Shown in pieces: positions 46,230 through 64,000 of a DNA stretch of 64,000 nt. Each line of letters starts with the position of its first letter. Position 1 is the stretch's first letter. This stretch comes from Apricaphanius iberus (Eukaryota > Chordata > Actinopteri > Cyprinodontiformes > Aphaniidae): NCBI GenBank assembly GCA_028564705.1, contig JAPXFQ010002755.1, positions 1,178,001 through 1,242,000 on the forward strand, given 5' to 3'. A program made the translations under genes and the position numbers. A model generated the notes under the pieces. The model saw only the letters and a list, made by a program, of their open reading frames with translations. It made no database searches and was not told the origin of the DNA.

Positions 46230-46619
46230 CTGAGAAGACATCAGCCACAGCAGTGTCAGAGAGACGAGGTTTCACAGCACGAGCTAAAACCTCTCCTCAA
46301 GTATCTAGGGGACTTTCGTCTCATTCATCATGTATTAAATCTGATTTTTTCAATCTTTTTGATACTTTTACTCATTTACAGCACCATTGTAAGAATATTC
46401 ACACAACGTAAGCTTTCCAACATTTTGTCACATTACCACAACAAGCTTCAGTTTTGTATTTTATTGGAATTGTATATAGTAAAATCAATTATTGTCCAAA
46501 ATTTCAAAGATAATGAAAAAGATAAACAGTAAAATAATGTAACAAAAATCTAAAAAGTATGATGTACATTTTTGTTCAACCCCATTAACTCTGATGTTAC
46601 TAAATAAAATCCCATTTAA

Positions 46620-47407
46620 CCCCTTAAACCAAAGGCTGTTTTCCCCCAAGTTGCCATACCAACACTCTGAAAGGCTTTTTACAGCTTGTAAAAGGTCTAA
46701 AATGTTAAAATTGCTCTCATATAATAGAAAGGTCTATGGAGATACTGTGAATGTGAAAATTCTTAAGAACATTATAGTGGGCATGAGTGATTGAGGTCTA
46801 GAGACAGAAAATATGAAATATATATTTGAATTACACCAGATAAAAATACACATTAACATCTTGTTTTTATTGTAAAGAAGCAAATAAAAATAATAAATAG
46901 TAGGGATGTGTATTGGCGAGAATCGGGCGATGTGATATGTATCACGATACAAATGTGACAATGCGATATATTGCGATATATCACGATACCATGAGTAAGA
47001 CTATATATTGTGATTTTTACAAATGAATTTAACTGCAGAAAAACTGTCGCAGCATTCTAAACACTCCAACCTGTTTTTATTACTACATCTAGTTGATCCC
47101 CTGGAACAAAGAAGGTGAAAACAGCCACTAACCACCAGTCATACTTTTAATTTTATGACAAAAATTACAGTAATTTTTGATGTTTTAATTAAAATTCTTT
47201 AAAAATAAAAATCGATTCTTCGCTTTTGAAAATCGATACAATATGATGAAATAAATATCGCGATATAATGGCATATCGATATTTTCTTACATCCCTAATA
47301 AATAGTACCAACTGTTGGTGTCTGTAATAACAAATAATTGAAATTTGAATGGTAAATTTTAATCTAACAGGCATACCCCCTAAAATGGGGGCTAGTGGCC
47401 TTAGGGG
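46620..47407. mobile_element. piggyBac-like non-autonomous element (TTAA duplication)
   Basis: The block is bounded by TTAA at 46616-46619 and 47408-47411, with short inverted ends CCCCTTAAACC and (reverse) CCCCTAAGGCC. TTAA targets are specific to piggyBac-type transposition. The surrounding Tc1 sequence is consistent with a simple insertion here. The terminal match is short and imperfect, so the family call is tentative. Confidence 0.5.
46901..47297. mobile_element. hAT-type MITE with perfect 8-bp duplication
   Basis: Ends TAGGGATGTG and (reverse) TAGGGATGTAAGAAAA form terminal inverted repeats. ATAAATAG is duplicated exactly at 46893-46900 and 47298-47305. The 397-bp interior is rich in ATCGATA/CGATATA words. 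It is the innermost of three layers. Confidence 0.92.
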
Positions 47408-47660
47408 TTAATAAATAGATTCCAGACGTTACTGGGGTAATTAGTAAATGGAGTCTACCTGTGGTTCTTTTTATCTCAGTATAAATCCAGCTGTTCTTTG
47501 TAAGCCTCAGAAATTTGATAGAGAACAATGAACAAACAGCAGCATGAAGACCTGGGAAGCCAGCAGGCAAGCCGGCCAAGCAGAGCATTTATCAATGTAG
47601 CAACCCAGAAAGCCAAAGTAGCTGCAGAGATCTAAACGTCAGCCAGGAGTGTGTTGGCAT

Positions 47661-48470
47661 AATAGTTATTATGTATTATTATTAGGGTTGGACTCTTATC
47701 AATTGCATTTTAAAAGTACAACAAGTTTTGCCCATGATAACACAATTATTTAAATATGAATGGATTTTGGAGAATGACTATTAAAGGTCACAGGCATGAA
47801 TACTGTTATTTTAATGTCTTTTAATGTTTGAAAAATGTAGTTAAATGCATGCCAATTTACAGGAATAGGAAAAAGAAAATATATATTCTTGGCCAAAACT
47901 GAACAGACCTAAAACTGAGGTGTCATTTTTAGTCTGTTTTCAGAACCTTGTCTTTAAAAAAACAACAGCAGAAAAGATAAGGTAAGATTAGCTTAGATTT
48001 AGTTTAGAGTTTTTAGGGTGACTATATTTTGATGTTTAAAAGGATATTTGGCATTTTCAGTGGACACTTTACCCAGTCCTGAAACACCTTCCCGAAACAA
48101 TTTCAGGACTGGGCCTAGACTTTAGATTTTATCATTTTAAAGCGTGCATTCTCTGTGATTAGAAAGAGTAGTTAAATAACAACCTTCCAAAAGCCTTTCA
48201 TGAGCACAAAAACTACTTTTAAATAATAATAAAAACAATGACTCACCTAAATTAGAAAATTTTCACAGTACCTTGATTGTTTACTTTTTAATTGTACAAA
48301 AATGAAGGAAAAAAAAACTGAAATAATATTCTGAGAAGTATTATCTATTCACTATAATAAAAGTAAAAAGCAGCAGTCTCAAAAAGTTGATTAAAAACTG
48401 TAAACTCATTGTTTCATTTTCTCAAAATCATCCTCCTCAGCCAATTTATAGATGAACTCTCACTTTTCCC
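47661..48470. other. faxc intron sequence, AT-rich, nothing recognised
   Basis: No exon signal or clear repeat. A short inverted pair (CCAGTCCTGAAA at 48073-48084 and TTTCAGGACTGG at 48102-48113) forms a 12-bp stem. Confidence 0.5.
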
Positions 48471-48720
48471 AGCATTGTTAAAGTTTGTGTCCATGTGCCC
48501 TAAAGGTTTTTGCAGCTTTTTGTCACGAAGAAACACATGTGCCAGATATTAATGATGCTCTCTGCTTGTTTCACTCCAGCTAGACGGTTTATCTTAAGTC
48601 ATTCGTTCGTAAAGCTCGACAGGCCAACACAGCGAGGGGAATTTTGAACCTGGCATTAAGTGGCTGCTCGTGGAGGATGTCAGATGAGATGTCATGTCCT
48701 GCATACATCGCACCAGTCAG
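48470..48720. promoter_or_regulatory. Candidate conserved intronic block (about 48.5-48.7 kb)
   Basis: Non-repetitive sequence between repeats, e.g. CCAGATATTAATGATGCTCT (48542-48561) and GAACCTGGCATTAAGTGGCT. It lacks an open frame. Possible intronic enhancer; inference only. Confidence 0.3.
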
Positions 48721-48794
48721 TTAAATATGTTCCCCTGATAAATCAGGAATACCCCTCAGAACTTGACAGCGCTTAAAAAGTGGATGGTCACCTG

Positions 48795-49278
48795 TAGGAG
48801 TGAAAAAAATGAAATTAAAAAATGTAAAAAAAAAATAAAAAAAAATCGATTCTTTGCTTAACGATTTAATCGATTTTCAAAAAATGTTTTTTCATGCAGC
48901 CCAGGCTTGGAAAAAAAGTTGAAGTTCACTTTATTAGAAAGTATATTTAAGTATGTAGCAGTTTACTTTAGAACGTCTTTACTTTTCATTCATTCTTATG
49001 CAAAGGTTTAAGATGTGGGAAGTAGAACTTTCAGAAAATTATATATCATTTCAAAACTATAGTGAATTAAAAATCTGCAATATTGAAGAATCTCAATTGA
49101 AGCTTAATCGGCACTTACAAAGAAATCATAAAAAAAACGAGTCAGGAGAAAAGCATATTGCCTCAGCCCTACAATTTTTTTTCTTACTAACAGTATTGAT
49201 TGTGAATCAATTCTGAATCGAATCGTCACTCCACAAATCGGAATCGAATCGTGAGTTGTTGCAAGATTCACACCTCTA
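48795..49278. mobile_element. hAT-type MITE with near-perfect 8-bp duplication
   Basis: Begins TAGGAGTG and ends CACACCTCTA, an imperfect inverted pair. The flanks are GTCACCTG (48787-48794) and GTCACCCG (49279-49286), seven of eight identical. The interior has AATCGATTCTTTGC and GAATCGAATCGT words typical of this group. Confidence 0.8.
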
Positions 49279-49289
49279 GTCACCCGTTA

Positions 49290-51390
49290 AATTCACAGCC
49301 TCACGTGTGCATCATTGTAATCGCCAATGACATTGTATTCTTATTTCTTGGAATGAAAACTGTGATTAAATTGATTAATTTTTATTAACGTGGTAAGTCT
49401 TACATAATTAATCGCAATTTACAAATTAAGGTCCCACCCCTTTTTATTATACAGCATGCAAGCAGTTTTTTGTTCCCTCTGGAAGCTTTTCACTCACGTT
49501 GTCTCTGAGGGTCTGCTTCTTTAGTTTGAGGTGTGGATGTGGGATTTATACATCTGTTCTATTGTTTAATCCTAGAGAGGCCAGTCAATGGCAAGACGTG
49601 AAAACCGACACTCACAGACGCTCTCCACGAATTTGCTATTCAGCAAATAGCCCCCACTCCAAGAAAAGTTTACAAAGCAGAAAGAGGCGCATCCCAACTC
49701 GGAAGGCCTGGGTACAAAGGTACACCACACCTTCCAGATTGATATTTGGAAGTTATGTTCCTTTTAGTCTACAATTACTTTGTGTGGATCTAGCACATAA
49801 AGTTCCAGTAATATTTACTGAAGCTTTAGTTGTAAATTAAAAATATTAAAAGACCTATAAATATTTGCCAGGTACAGTATCAGAACACATAACTGTCTTT
49901 GGAAACTAAGGGTCAAACTACTGTTGAAATTGTGAGACTTATTGCAGCGACAGTATCATAGGTTTTGATTAATGTAATATTGAACATTTTGCTAAAGGTT
50001 TTCACCTAAAAGTGCATCATTTAAAAAGAACAAAGTTAGCTCAAATAGTTTTGAAAATTCTAGTTAAAAATTGTATTCAGTATAAATTTGTATATTTGTG
50101 CTTTTTGGCCCTTTCAATATCAATATTTTACATGTTAATACGTTAGTATCCAAGAGCTTTATAATCATCACATCTGATAGCAGTGGAGGCTAAAACATCC
50201 CCGTTACAGCGTTGCTCTAACTTCTATAGATATAGCAAGATATGTTTAAAGATTCATGTTTTTTATTTTATAAATTTAAATGTTTTGAGATCGCTTGAAA
50301 CCTCACCCAATTAACTTTATCACTAAAGACTATTTTATTTATTTTGTTTTCAGTTTACTTAGAAAAATAGATTTTTTTTTTAATCAGATGATACTTAAGG
50401 CTGTTTGCCAATAAAACACCAGTCTTGATACGCTTAAAGATCAAGTTCATAACTTTGTTTTACAAAAGATCACTGCCACCTGGTGGCAGAAAACTAAACC
50501 ATGAACACTATTAAACGTCCACAACAATTCCAAACTTTAAAGAAAAGTTGCTGTATAGGTCAGTCTCACTGTATCCATAACCTTCAAAAGTAACCTTTAC
50601 TGACATCCATTGCAGTTGTTTGGTTTATGAGAGCTAAGCAGTTCACTTTAGAGGATAAATTCTCTCCACGGTGTTTAAATGTCCCAAATCTAACAGATAA
50701 TGGAAAAATATCCAACGGACACATTTGCAGCACAAACTTGAGGACTGCTTGAAAACACTGGATTGCACGTCAGAGGTGTGATTAGAAGAAAAAAGGTGCA
50801 GAACAACGCATCATTTATGTTTGTTCTTTAAAAACTAAAACAACGTGAAACAGGCGGTGGTTCAGGTTGAACCCTTTATACTTGTTTTACTCTTGAACAA
50901 GGTGTCAATTAAGAAACTTGTTTGAGATCTTAGCAGTGTATCTGGAATTTGGACACTGCTAGGATAGATCCTACTGAAAGGCTTCCTCTGCATTTATCAT
51001 TTCAACATTTCTAACTTTTCGTAAATAAAATTAAAAGTACATTCTTCTGTGTTATTAATGTTACTTTAGTACCATTTACCTTAATAGGTTGAATTATGTT
51101 TCAGAAATAACGACTCAACATGATAAAGGGTACTTTGACCAACTTGGTTCAGCTCAATTTTAAATTTTTTTACAATTAGACTTAACAAATTTAAAAGTTA
51201 GAGTTCTAACACATTTGCATAAATCAACATTAATTTAAGCTTAACCTGTGGTGGAAAACATGAAATATTGGTGCTTATTCTTGTTATATGTGGAAGACAG
51301 GTACATATTTGCATTACAGTTAGAAGTTTTCCTTAACTACCACCTATCTATCACATACCTTTCTGTTTACCTACTTGGATAAAATGATAA
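49290..51390. mobile_element. faxc intron with ATTAATCG-type remnant and Tc1 3' half
   Basis: 49300-49440 has GTGATTAAATTGATTAATTT and ACATAATTAATCGCAATTTA, a known DNA-transposon signature. 49560-49850 is the 3' half of a Tc1 copy (CACAGACGCTCTCCACGAAT, ACAAAGGTACACCACACCTT, ACTTTGTGTGGATCTAGCAC). From 49850 to 51390 I see only anonymous AT-rich DNA. Confidence 0.6.
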
Positions 51391-51394
51391 TTAT

Positions 51395-52140
51395 AAGTAA
51401 ACTTCAGTGTATTTTATTGTATTCATGTTTTAGACTAACACAAAGTACAAAAAAACTAAGAAGTAGAAGGAAAATGATTTAGGCTTTTCAATATTTTTAT
51501 TTTACGAAGGAAATCGTAAAATTTTCGATTTTTATTCCGCTATCTTTTTTCTTATAAATGTACATAAAATCCAGTGAAACGGTTTTCATAAGTCGACTAA
51601 TTAGAAAATAAGAGTAATTCAGGGTAAGCATTTATGCAAACAGCATACTGAAGACGAGGAAATACAGCAAAAAAGTTATGTTAGAAGCCATGGACATTTT
51701 TAAACTAAGATTAGGTTATCTAGTGTTGCCTGCAAAAAACAATTAACCACAATGCTACAACGGAACAGTTTTGTATTAAACTGCACCTTCTAAATGTTGA
51801 TATACAATCAAGTTCTACAGTATTGCTTGTGACTTAATTATTTCATTTAGGTTTACTGAAGCAGTGGCACATCTAAAATTTGGAGGACATCATCCGAGAT
51901 ATTGAGTTTCAGACCCCTTGTTTAGTGTTAGTGGCCTAGTCAAAGTCCAAACATAAGTCTTGTTTAAAAATCCATAGCATGACTGGAAACTTGATTTACT
52001 CAAAGGCTCTCAGTTCAATTTGACTGAACTTATTTCTTTTTCTTTTTGCGAAGAACTGAAAAAAAATTCTGTCATAAGATGTACAAAGCTGGCAAAGAAA
52101 TACCCCAAAATACTTGTGGCTGTTAAACCTTTGAAAACCA
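51395..52140. mobile_element. Tc1 fragments in opposite orientations
   Basis: 51413-51500 carries the reverse form of a Tc1 3' region (TAGACTAACACAAAGTAC, AGGAAAATGATTTAGG). 52070-52130 carries a forward piece (AAGATGTACAAAGCTGGCAA, AATACCCCAAAATACTTGTG). These are independent relics. Confidence 0.6.
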
Positions 52141-52186
52141 TTACTTATGTTTTCTTAATTTCACGGTTGTGTACTCCTCTATGCTA

Positions 52187-52540
<354 letters not shown>

Positions 52541-52758
52541 CCAGCAGAGTAGCCAGTGTTCTCATGTCCTTCTCCATTAGCGTGTAGACCTCTTCCTTGG
52601 AGAAACGGCCGATGCCATGGCCATACATCTCTCTTCTCACCATGCTGCCATTCACGTGGCTCAGCAGCCACTTTAGGGTGTCACTTAGAGGACCGCTCAT
52701 GGCCAGAAGCTTCTGCGTTTCTTCTACGTTGTCAACCCATTGGCAGTATGCTATTGTC
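52541..52758 (-). CDS. faxc: faxc, third-from-last coding exon
   Basis: 218 nt, phases 2 to 1. It begins after TTTCCTTAG with the G that completes a Trp codon, then [20 protein letters not shown]. It continues with [20 protein letters not shown] and [14 protein letters not shown]. The segment [22 protein letters not shown] is strongly conserved in FAXC, and also recalls metaxin-type GST-C domains. It ends CTGCTGG|GTAGGA. The frame is intact without stops. Confidence 0.95.
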
Positions 52759-57136
<4,378 letters not shown>

Positions 57137-58279
57137 TCAAGCATTTTTCTCCAAATATTTTTCTTTACATCTGCTATTACAAATGGAGAACATTTACAAG
57201 TCCTGATGACTTTGCTAGTGCTTAACCGGAAACACTAAAGCAAGTTTAAAAAAAATAAGAAAAAAAATAGTGCATTTACAGTGGGGGGGGGGGGGGGGGG
57301 GGGGAGAGTATTTGGCATTGGCAGACTTCAATTTTACAAGTTTTCCCACTTAAAAAGATGAGAGTTGAGAATTTTAGATTTCTTATTCAATGCTAATATT
57401 TACTGTAAACTAATACTTGTTGCTACTGTTTAAAAGAAAGTAAAAAACTATGGGCAGATTAGTATTCACGTCTCTTACCATTTGGTTGAGACCAGCAGAC
57501 ATTTTCAACCTTACGCAAAGAATACAGGTACAATTGGACAAAAAGGTATTAGGCAGCCACTGATTTAGTAATACGGGTGCAACGGTACAGGTAGCCCACT
57601 TGGGCCACGGTACAGTTCGGTACATGTTTTGTGCAGAAAGAGACTGCTTTTTTAAATCCCAAAACATATATTTAATTTTTTTGGGAACAAAACCAGAATG
57701 TCACAGTTAACTTAACCCACCCACAGTTACAGGTGAGCCATGAGAATACAACATAACCGTGCTGTACGTCTCTCTGGGATTATGGTTCACACACGGGCCG
57801 CAGTAACAGAATGTTTTCTGTATTTTACCGGTTCTTTAAACGAGAGCGCATCTGACCACACTGACACAGGTGGCTGATAAATATTCTTTGTGTGCCCGCT
57901 GCTCAAAGGGCATTTGTGTGTGCATCAATGAATGGAGCGCAGCAGATCTCCTCTTTGCTTCGCGCTCTGGTGCACCGCAAAGAGGAGATGAACACAGTGC
58001 AACCCGGAGCCCCTGAATGCTGGAGCCCGTCCGGGCAAAAAGCCCTCAAGTCGGGAGAAATTTGAACAGCGCCTCACACCAGTGCTGATTTCCAAAAAAA
58101 GCGCAACCGACCCTTGTACATTTTTTTGCTCCTCACTGTGCTCCGCGATGCGCGCATTGTATAGAGGAGGCTGTGTCTCTATGCCAACCAGCTGCTGGAG
58201 CGAGGAACAGCGAGCTGGTTGTTGCACCTGTGTCTGGGAGCGCGGCGCAGTTTGGTAACGTCGGGCCGGCAGTAACTAA

Positions 58280-59370
58280 TTACCAGCACAAAATCAACAG
58301 ACTATTTCTCTCACTACCATGCCTCCACTCACCTATAGCCCTGGATGCAACAGATGCGTAAAACTCAGCCAGAAAGTTCTGGAGTTGAAGCATAGGATCT
58401 CAGAAGATCGTCAGGTCCAGGACCTCGAGTGTAACGTGGACATCACCTTTGACCAGACTTTTGCGGCCACCAGCAGCGCACGGCTGGCGGATACATTCCC
58501 TGCCAGCACGGCGAGGCTGTGGAGAGAGGATCCACTGGGTCTCCAAGCAGGCTCGGGGTGCCGAATCCCGCGTGACATCTGCTGCAGAGGACTGTGGCTA
58601 AATAGCTCCCAGGGGCATGTGGTCCACGATTGAACCCGGCCACGGTGAGGGCGCAGAGTACCAGCCACCACTCTCCTCAACCCTGCCTACCGTTTTTCAA
58701 CTGTTTCGGTGCCTTGGATTCCGACTTTCCTCCTCTCTCAGTCCCGGTGTCTCGTAGCTCTGCAGGACCGCTGCCCAACCTAACCCAAATAACCGGAGCA
58801 GCAGCTGGAATCCTGCAGCCATCCACGTTGCGTCAAACCCAGGACTCATAGGGGAGTGCTCCAATACACCCCAAACCCACGGAACGAGCCCTCAGAGCCG
58901 ACTACGCATCTCTGCCTTCCATGGCAAGCTAATCTGCCCAACATCGAACACCACAGGCATGTGCATAAGGCTGATCCACGCTGGCACTAATGACATTCGT
59001 ATACAGCAGTCTGAACTACTGAAGCGGGATTTCATCCACCTGTTCAATCTTTTAAAACACACACAAGTCTGTTTTAATTTCTGGCACCACCCCCTCCATC
59101 CGCAGAGGAATTGGCTGTTTTAGCAGGCTTCCATCTTTGAACAGTAAACTTTCCTCTGCCACCGTGATGCACAATATCGGTTTTATGGACAATTTTAACT
59201 TAATTTTCTGGGGCAGGAGTGATCTGTTTGGTTAGGATGGACTACACCTAAACAGACAATGCACACAAATGCTGGCAATGAGTCAGCCAGCTGCCCCTGC
59301 CCTCTGTCCCCCTTCCACCACATGCTGATGTGCAGCTGGTCACTGCTCTTATGAACTCAGCCCTGATTCT
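58280..59370 (+). pseudogene. LINE ORF1 remnant with SGNH-esterase signature
   Basis: An open frame from 58319 gives a Cys-containing, Leu/Lys heptad-like segment (KLSQKVLELKHRISED) of the kind at the start of L2/CR1 ORF1 proteins. Further on, CIRLIHAGTNDIRIQQSELL (about 58960-59020) carries the GTND block III of SGNH hydrolases. DLFG..GLHLN-like words follow near 59225-59250, where the catalytic D-G-L-H-P block would be. Several stops separate them. Esterase-type ORF1 proteins are known in CR1/L2-clade LINEs. The element is dead and lacks its RT here. Confidence 0.7.
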
Positions 59371-59374
59371 AACA

Positions 59375-59800
59375 GTACTGTATTTTCTGGACTATAAGCG
59401 GCTACAGTTTTCCAATGTTTTGAACCATGCAGCTTTTAAACTAGTGCAGTTTATTTAGGGATTTTTACTGCTAACGGCCACTAGAGGACCTCCTCGATCT
59501 ATGGATTGTACAGGTTACGTCTTACACTTTATGGGATAGTGTGCCTTTAAGACACAAGAAGACAGATAGAGAAAAGTGGACGTTTGTGCTAACAATGAAA
59601 GCAAACGTGGAACAGATGGGCATTACGTCATCCACACACCTCTTTCTGGTAAACAAACGAAGACATAGATATAATACCACTTTTAAGTTAAAGGTAGTCG
59701 ATCTGGCTTTAAAAGAAGGAAATAGACCGGCTTCATGTCCCGTTAGCAGCACTGAATAAAAGATGAGACATTGCAGATGCCAGTGTGAAGAACTGTCTCA
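59375..59800 (+). mobile_element. pogo/Tigger-like transposon 5' remnant
   Basis: CTGTATTTTCTGGACTATAA (59379-59398) is the end of a fish pogo-type element. The translated KRRHRYNTTFKLKVVDLALK (around 59658-59717) followed by EGNRPAS matches the N-terminal helix-turn-helix of pogo-like transposases. The frame stops soon afterwards and the right end is missing. Confidence 0.7.
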
Positions 59801-59859
59801 ATAAGAGGAAAAAAGCTTTCAGAGGTAATAAAAGCATATAGTATATGGCCTGAACTTGA

Positions 59860-60240
59860 AGTCTTTCCTGAAGATTGGCTGAACACTCAGAGAGAGGACG
59901 GCTGAGGTGTTTTCACCGTGTTGAAATGTTAATAAAATCGAAGCTTCCCCAAACACAGATCACTTATAAACTACGACGCTCAGAAGGTGACAGTGTGGTG
60001 GCAGCATCAAACTGTTGGGATGGTTTTCAGTACGGGACGATGCTGGAAGAAAACCTTTTGTAAACTGCTAAACACTCAAGACTGAAGTGGTAGTTCCCGT
60101 TCTAGCAGAATAACAACACTAAACCTGCACCCAAAGCTACAATGGGAAAACAGGCCTAGTCAAACTCAAGACTTAAATCTGATTCGGAATTTGTGGCATG
60201 ACTACACTATCCATCAATCCCAAAGGGCTGCCTTTATTAT
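59860..60240 (+). mobile_element. Tc1-like transposon fragment
   Basis: GTGGTGGCAGCATCAAACTG (59996-60015), TTCTAGCAGAATAACAACAC (60099-60118), AAGCTACAATGGGAAAAC and CAAGACTTAAATCTGATTCG are ordered blocks of a fish Tc1 body, with stops throughout. It abuts the pogo-like remnant. Confidence 0.75.
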
Positions 60241-60282
60241 TTTAGTATTCTTTTCTCCAAGGATGATAAAATGCACCAGCTA

Positions 60283-63806
<3,524 letters not shown>

Positions 63807-63871
63807 CTTTTTTTCCCCTCCAATTGAGCAAGCTCGTTATGAATGCCTTTGAGAAGGCTTTCTGCATCCAT
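63807..63871 (-). CDS. Candidate alternative first coding exon of faxc
   Basis: On the minus strand an ATG at 63871 opens 21 codons (MDAESLLKGIHNELAQLEG then KK) and runs into AAAAAAG|GTAAGT, a perfect donor at 63806. The two leftover bases (AG) join the A at the start of the 60466 exon to form Arg, giving [13 protein letters not shown] in frame. The peptide is charged and helix-forming with no membrane segment, unlike the usual FAXC N terminus. A TTAAATA occurs on the minus strand at 63909-63903. It could be an alternative faxc start, or the first exon of another transcript, or chance. No transcript evidence is available here. Confidence 0.5.
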
Positions 63872-64000
63872 GGAAGCAGCTGTGGAAAGGTTCCTGGGCA
63901 ACTATTTAAGTTCTTCCCTGGGGTGCATCAGCCCAAGTCAAAAGGGCTCGGAGCAGTAAAATGTTCCACAGAGCAAATGACAGGAAATCACAATACTCTG
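63872..64000 (-). promoter_or_regulatory. Possible promoter/5' UTR of the candidate faxc exon
   Basis: The minus strand upstream of the ATG contains TTAAATA (63909-63903), CAGCTG, and a TGATGCACC segment. No initiator can be placed. The sequence is cut by the window end. Confidence 0.25.

Larger units (their letters stand above)
46388..47660 (+). mobile_element. Tc1-like 5' half in faxc intron, hosting a piggyBac-like and a hAT element
   Basis: Tc1 sequence is read as AACATTTTGTCACATTACCA (46420-46439) and AACTCTGATGTTACTAAATA (46587-46606). It resumes after a TTAA with AATTAGTAAATGGAGTCTAC (47439-47458), ATCTCAGTATAAATCCAGCT and CAAACAGCAGCATGAAGACC. These are consecutive parts of a standard fish Tc1 left half. 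The interruption at 46620-47407 is a separate insertion. Confidence 0.8.

Noticed and set aside
57573..58230. Complete transposon between GGGTGCAACGGTAC and GTTGCACCTGT
   Set aside because: The ends are partly inverted repeats but no matching target duplication flanks them; the right end may belong to the LINE 5' region.

Overview
The window is nuclear DNA from a vertebrate, almost certainly a ray-finned (teleost) fish. It has GT-AG introns, AT-rich spacer, CA/GT, TA and GACA microsatellites, and dense remnants of Tc1/mariner, hAT, L2/CR1/Rex-like LINE and tRNA-derived SINE families of the kind common in teleosts. I see no bacterial-type operon, CRISPR array or intact viral gene. Species cannot be named from this sequence.

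Only two protein-coding genes are supported, both on the minus strand. At the left edge (2414-3052) is the first coding exon of fbxl4, a mitochondrial F-box/LRR protein; its remaining exons would lie left of position 1. At the right (45910-60466) are the last five exons of faxc (failed axon connections homolog), a GST/metaxin-like protein. They have clean splice sites, a single reading frame and a stop codon. The neighbouring fbxl4-faxc pair in the same orientation matches the mammalian order as I know it. A small exon at 63807-63871 carries an ATG and a perfect donor. Its splice phase matches the first faxc exon seen here, so it may be an alternative 5' exon replacing the membrane-anchored N terminus.

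Between the genes (about 6-45 kb) I find no coding gene. It holds layered transposon debris with several insertions readable at base level: a 12-bp duplication around a SINE, 8-bp duplications around hAT elements, a 1.7-kb LTR-like insert inside a hAT element, and a Tc1 element broken by two later insertions. There is also a degenerate 28S rRNA fragment, a 20-bp perfect hairpin and a 73-bp direct duplication. GC-balanced, low-repeat blocks with homeobox-type motifs (near 13.1, 16.9, 20, 28, 40.4, 42.9, 45.4 and 48.6 kb) are candidate conserved non-coding regulatory sequence; this is inference only.

The faxc introns are likewise filled with mobile DNA, including a three-layer nest (hAT inside a piggyBac-like element inside Tc1) at 46.4-47.7 kb and a decayed LINE ORF1 with an SGNH-esterase signature at 58.3-59.4 kb. 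The two genes are not known to act in one pathway. I found no previously undescribed multi-gene system; the most testable novelty is the possible alternative first exon of faxc.
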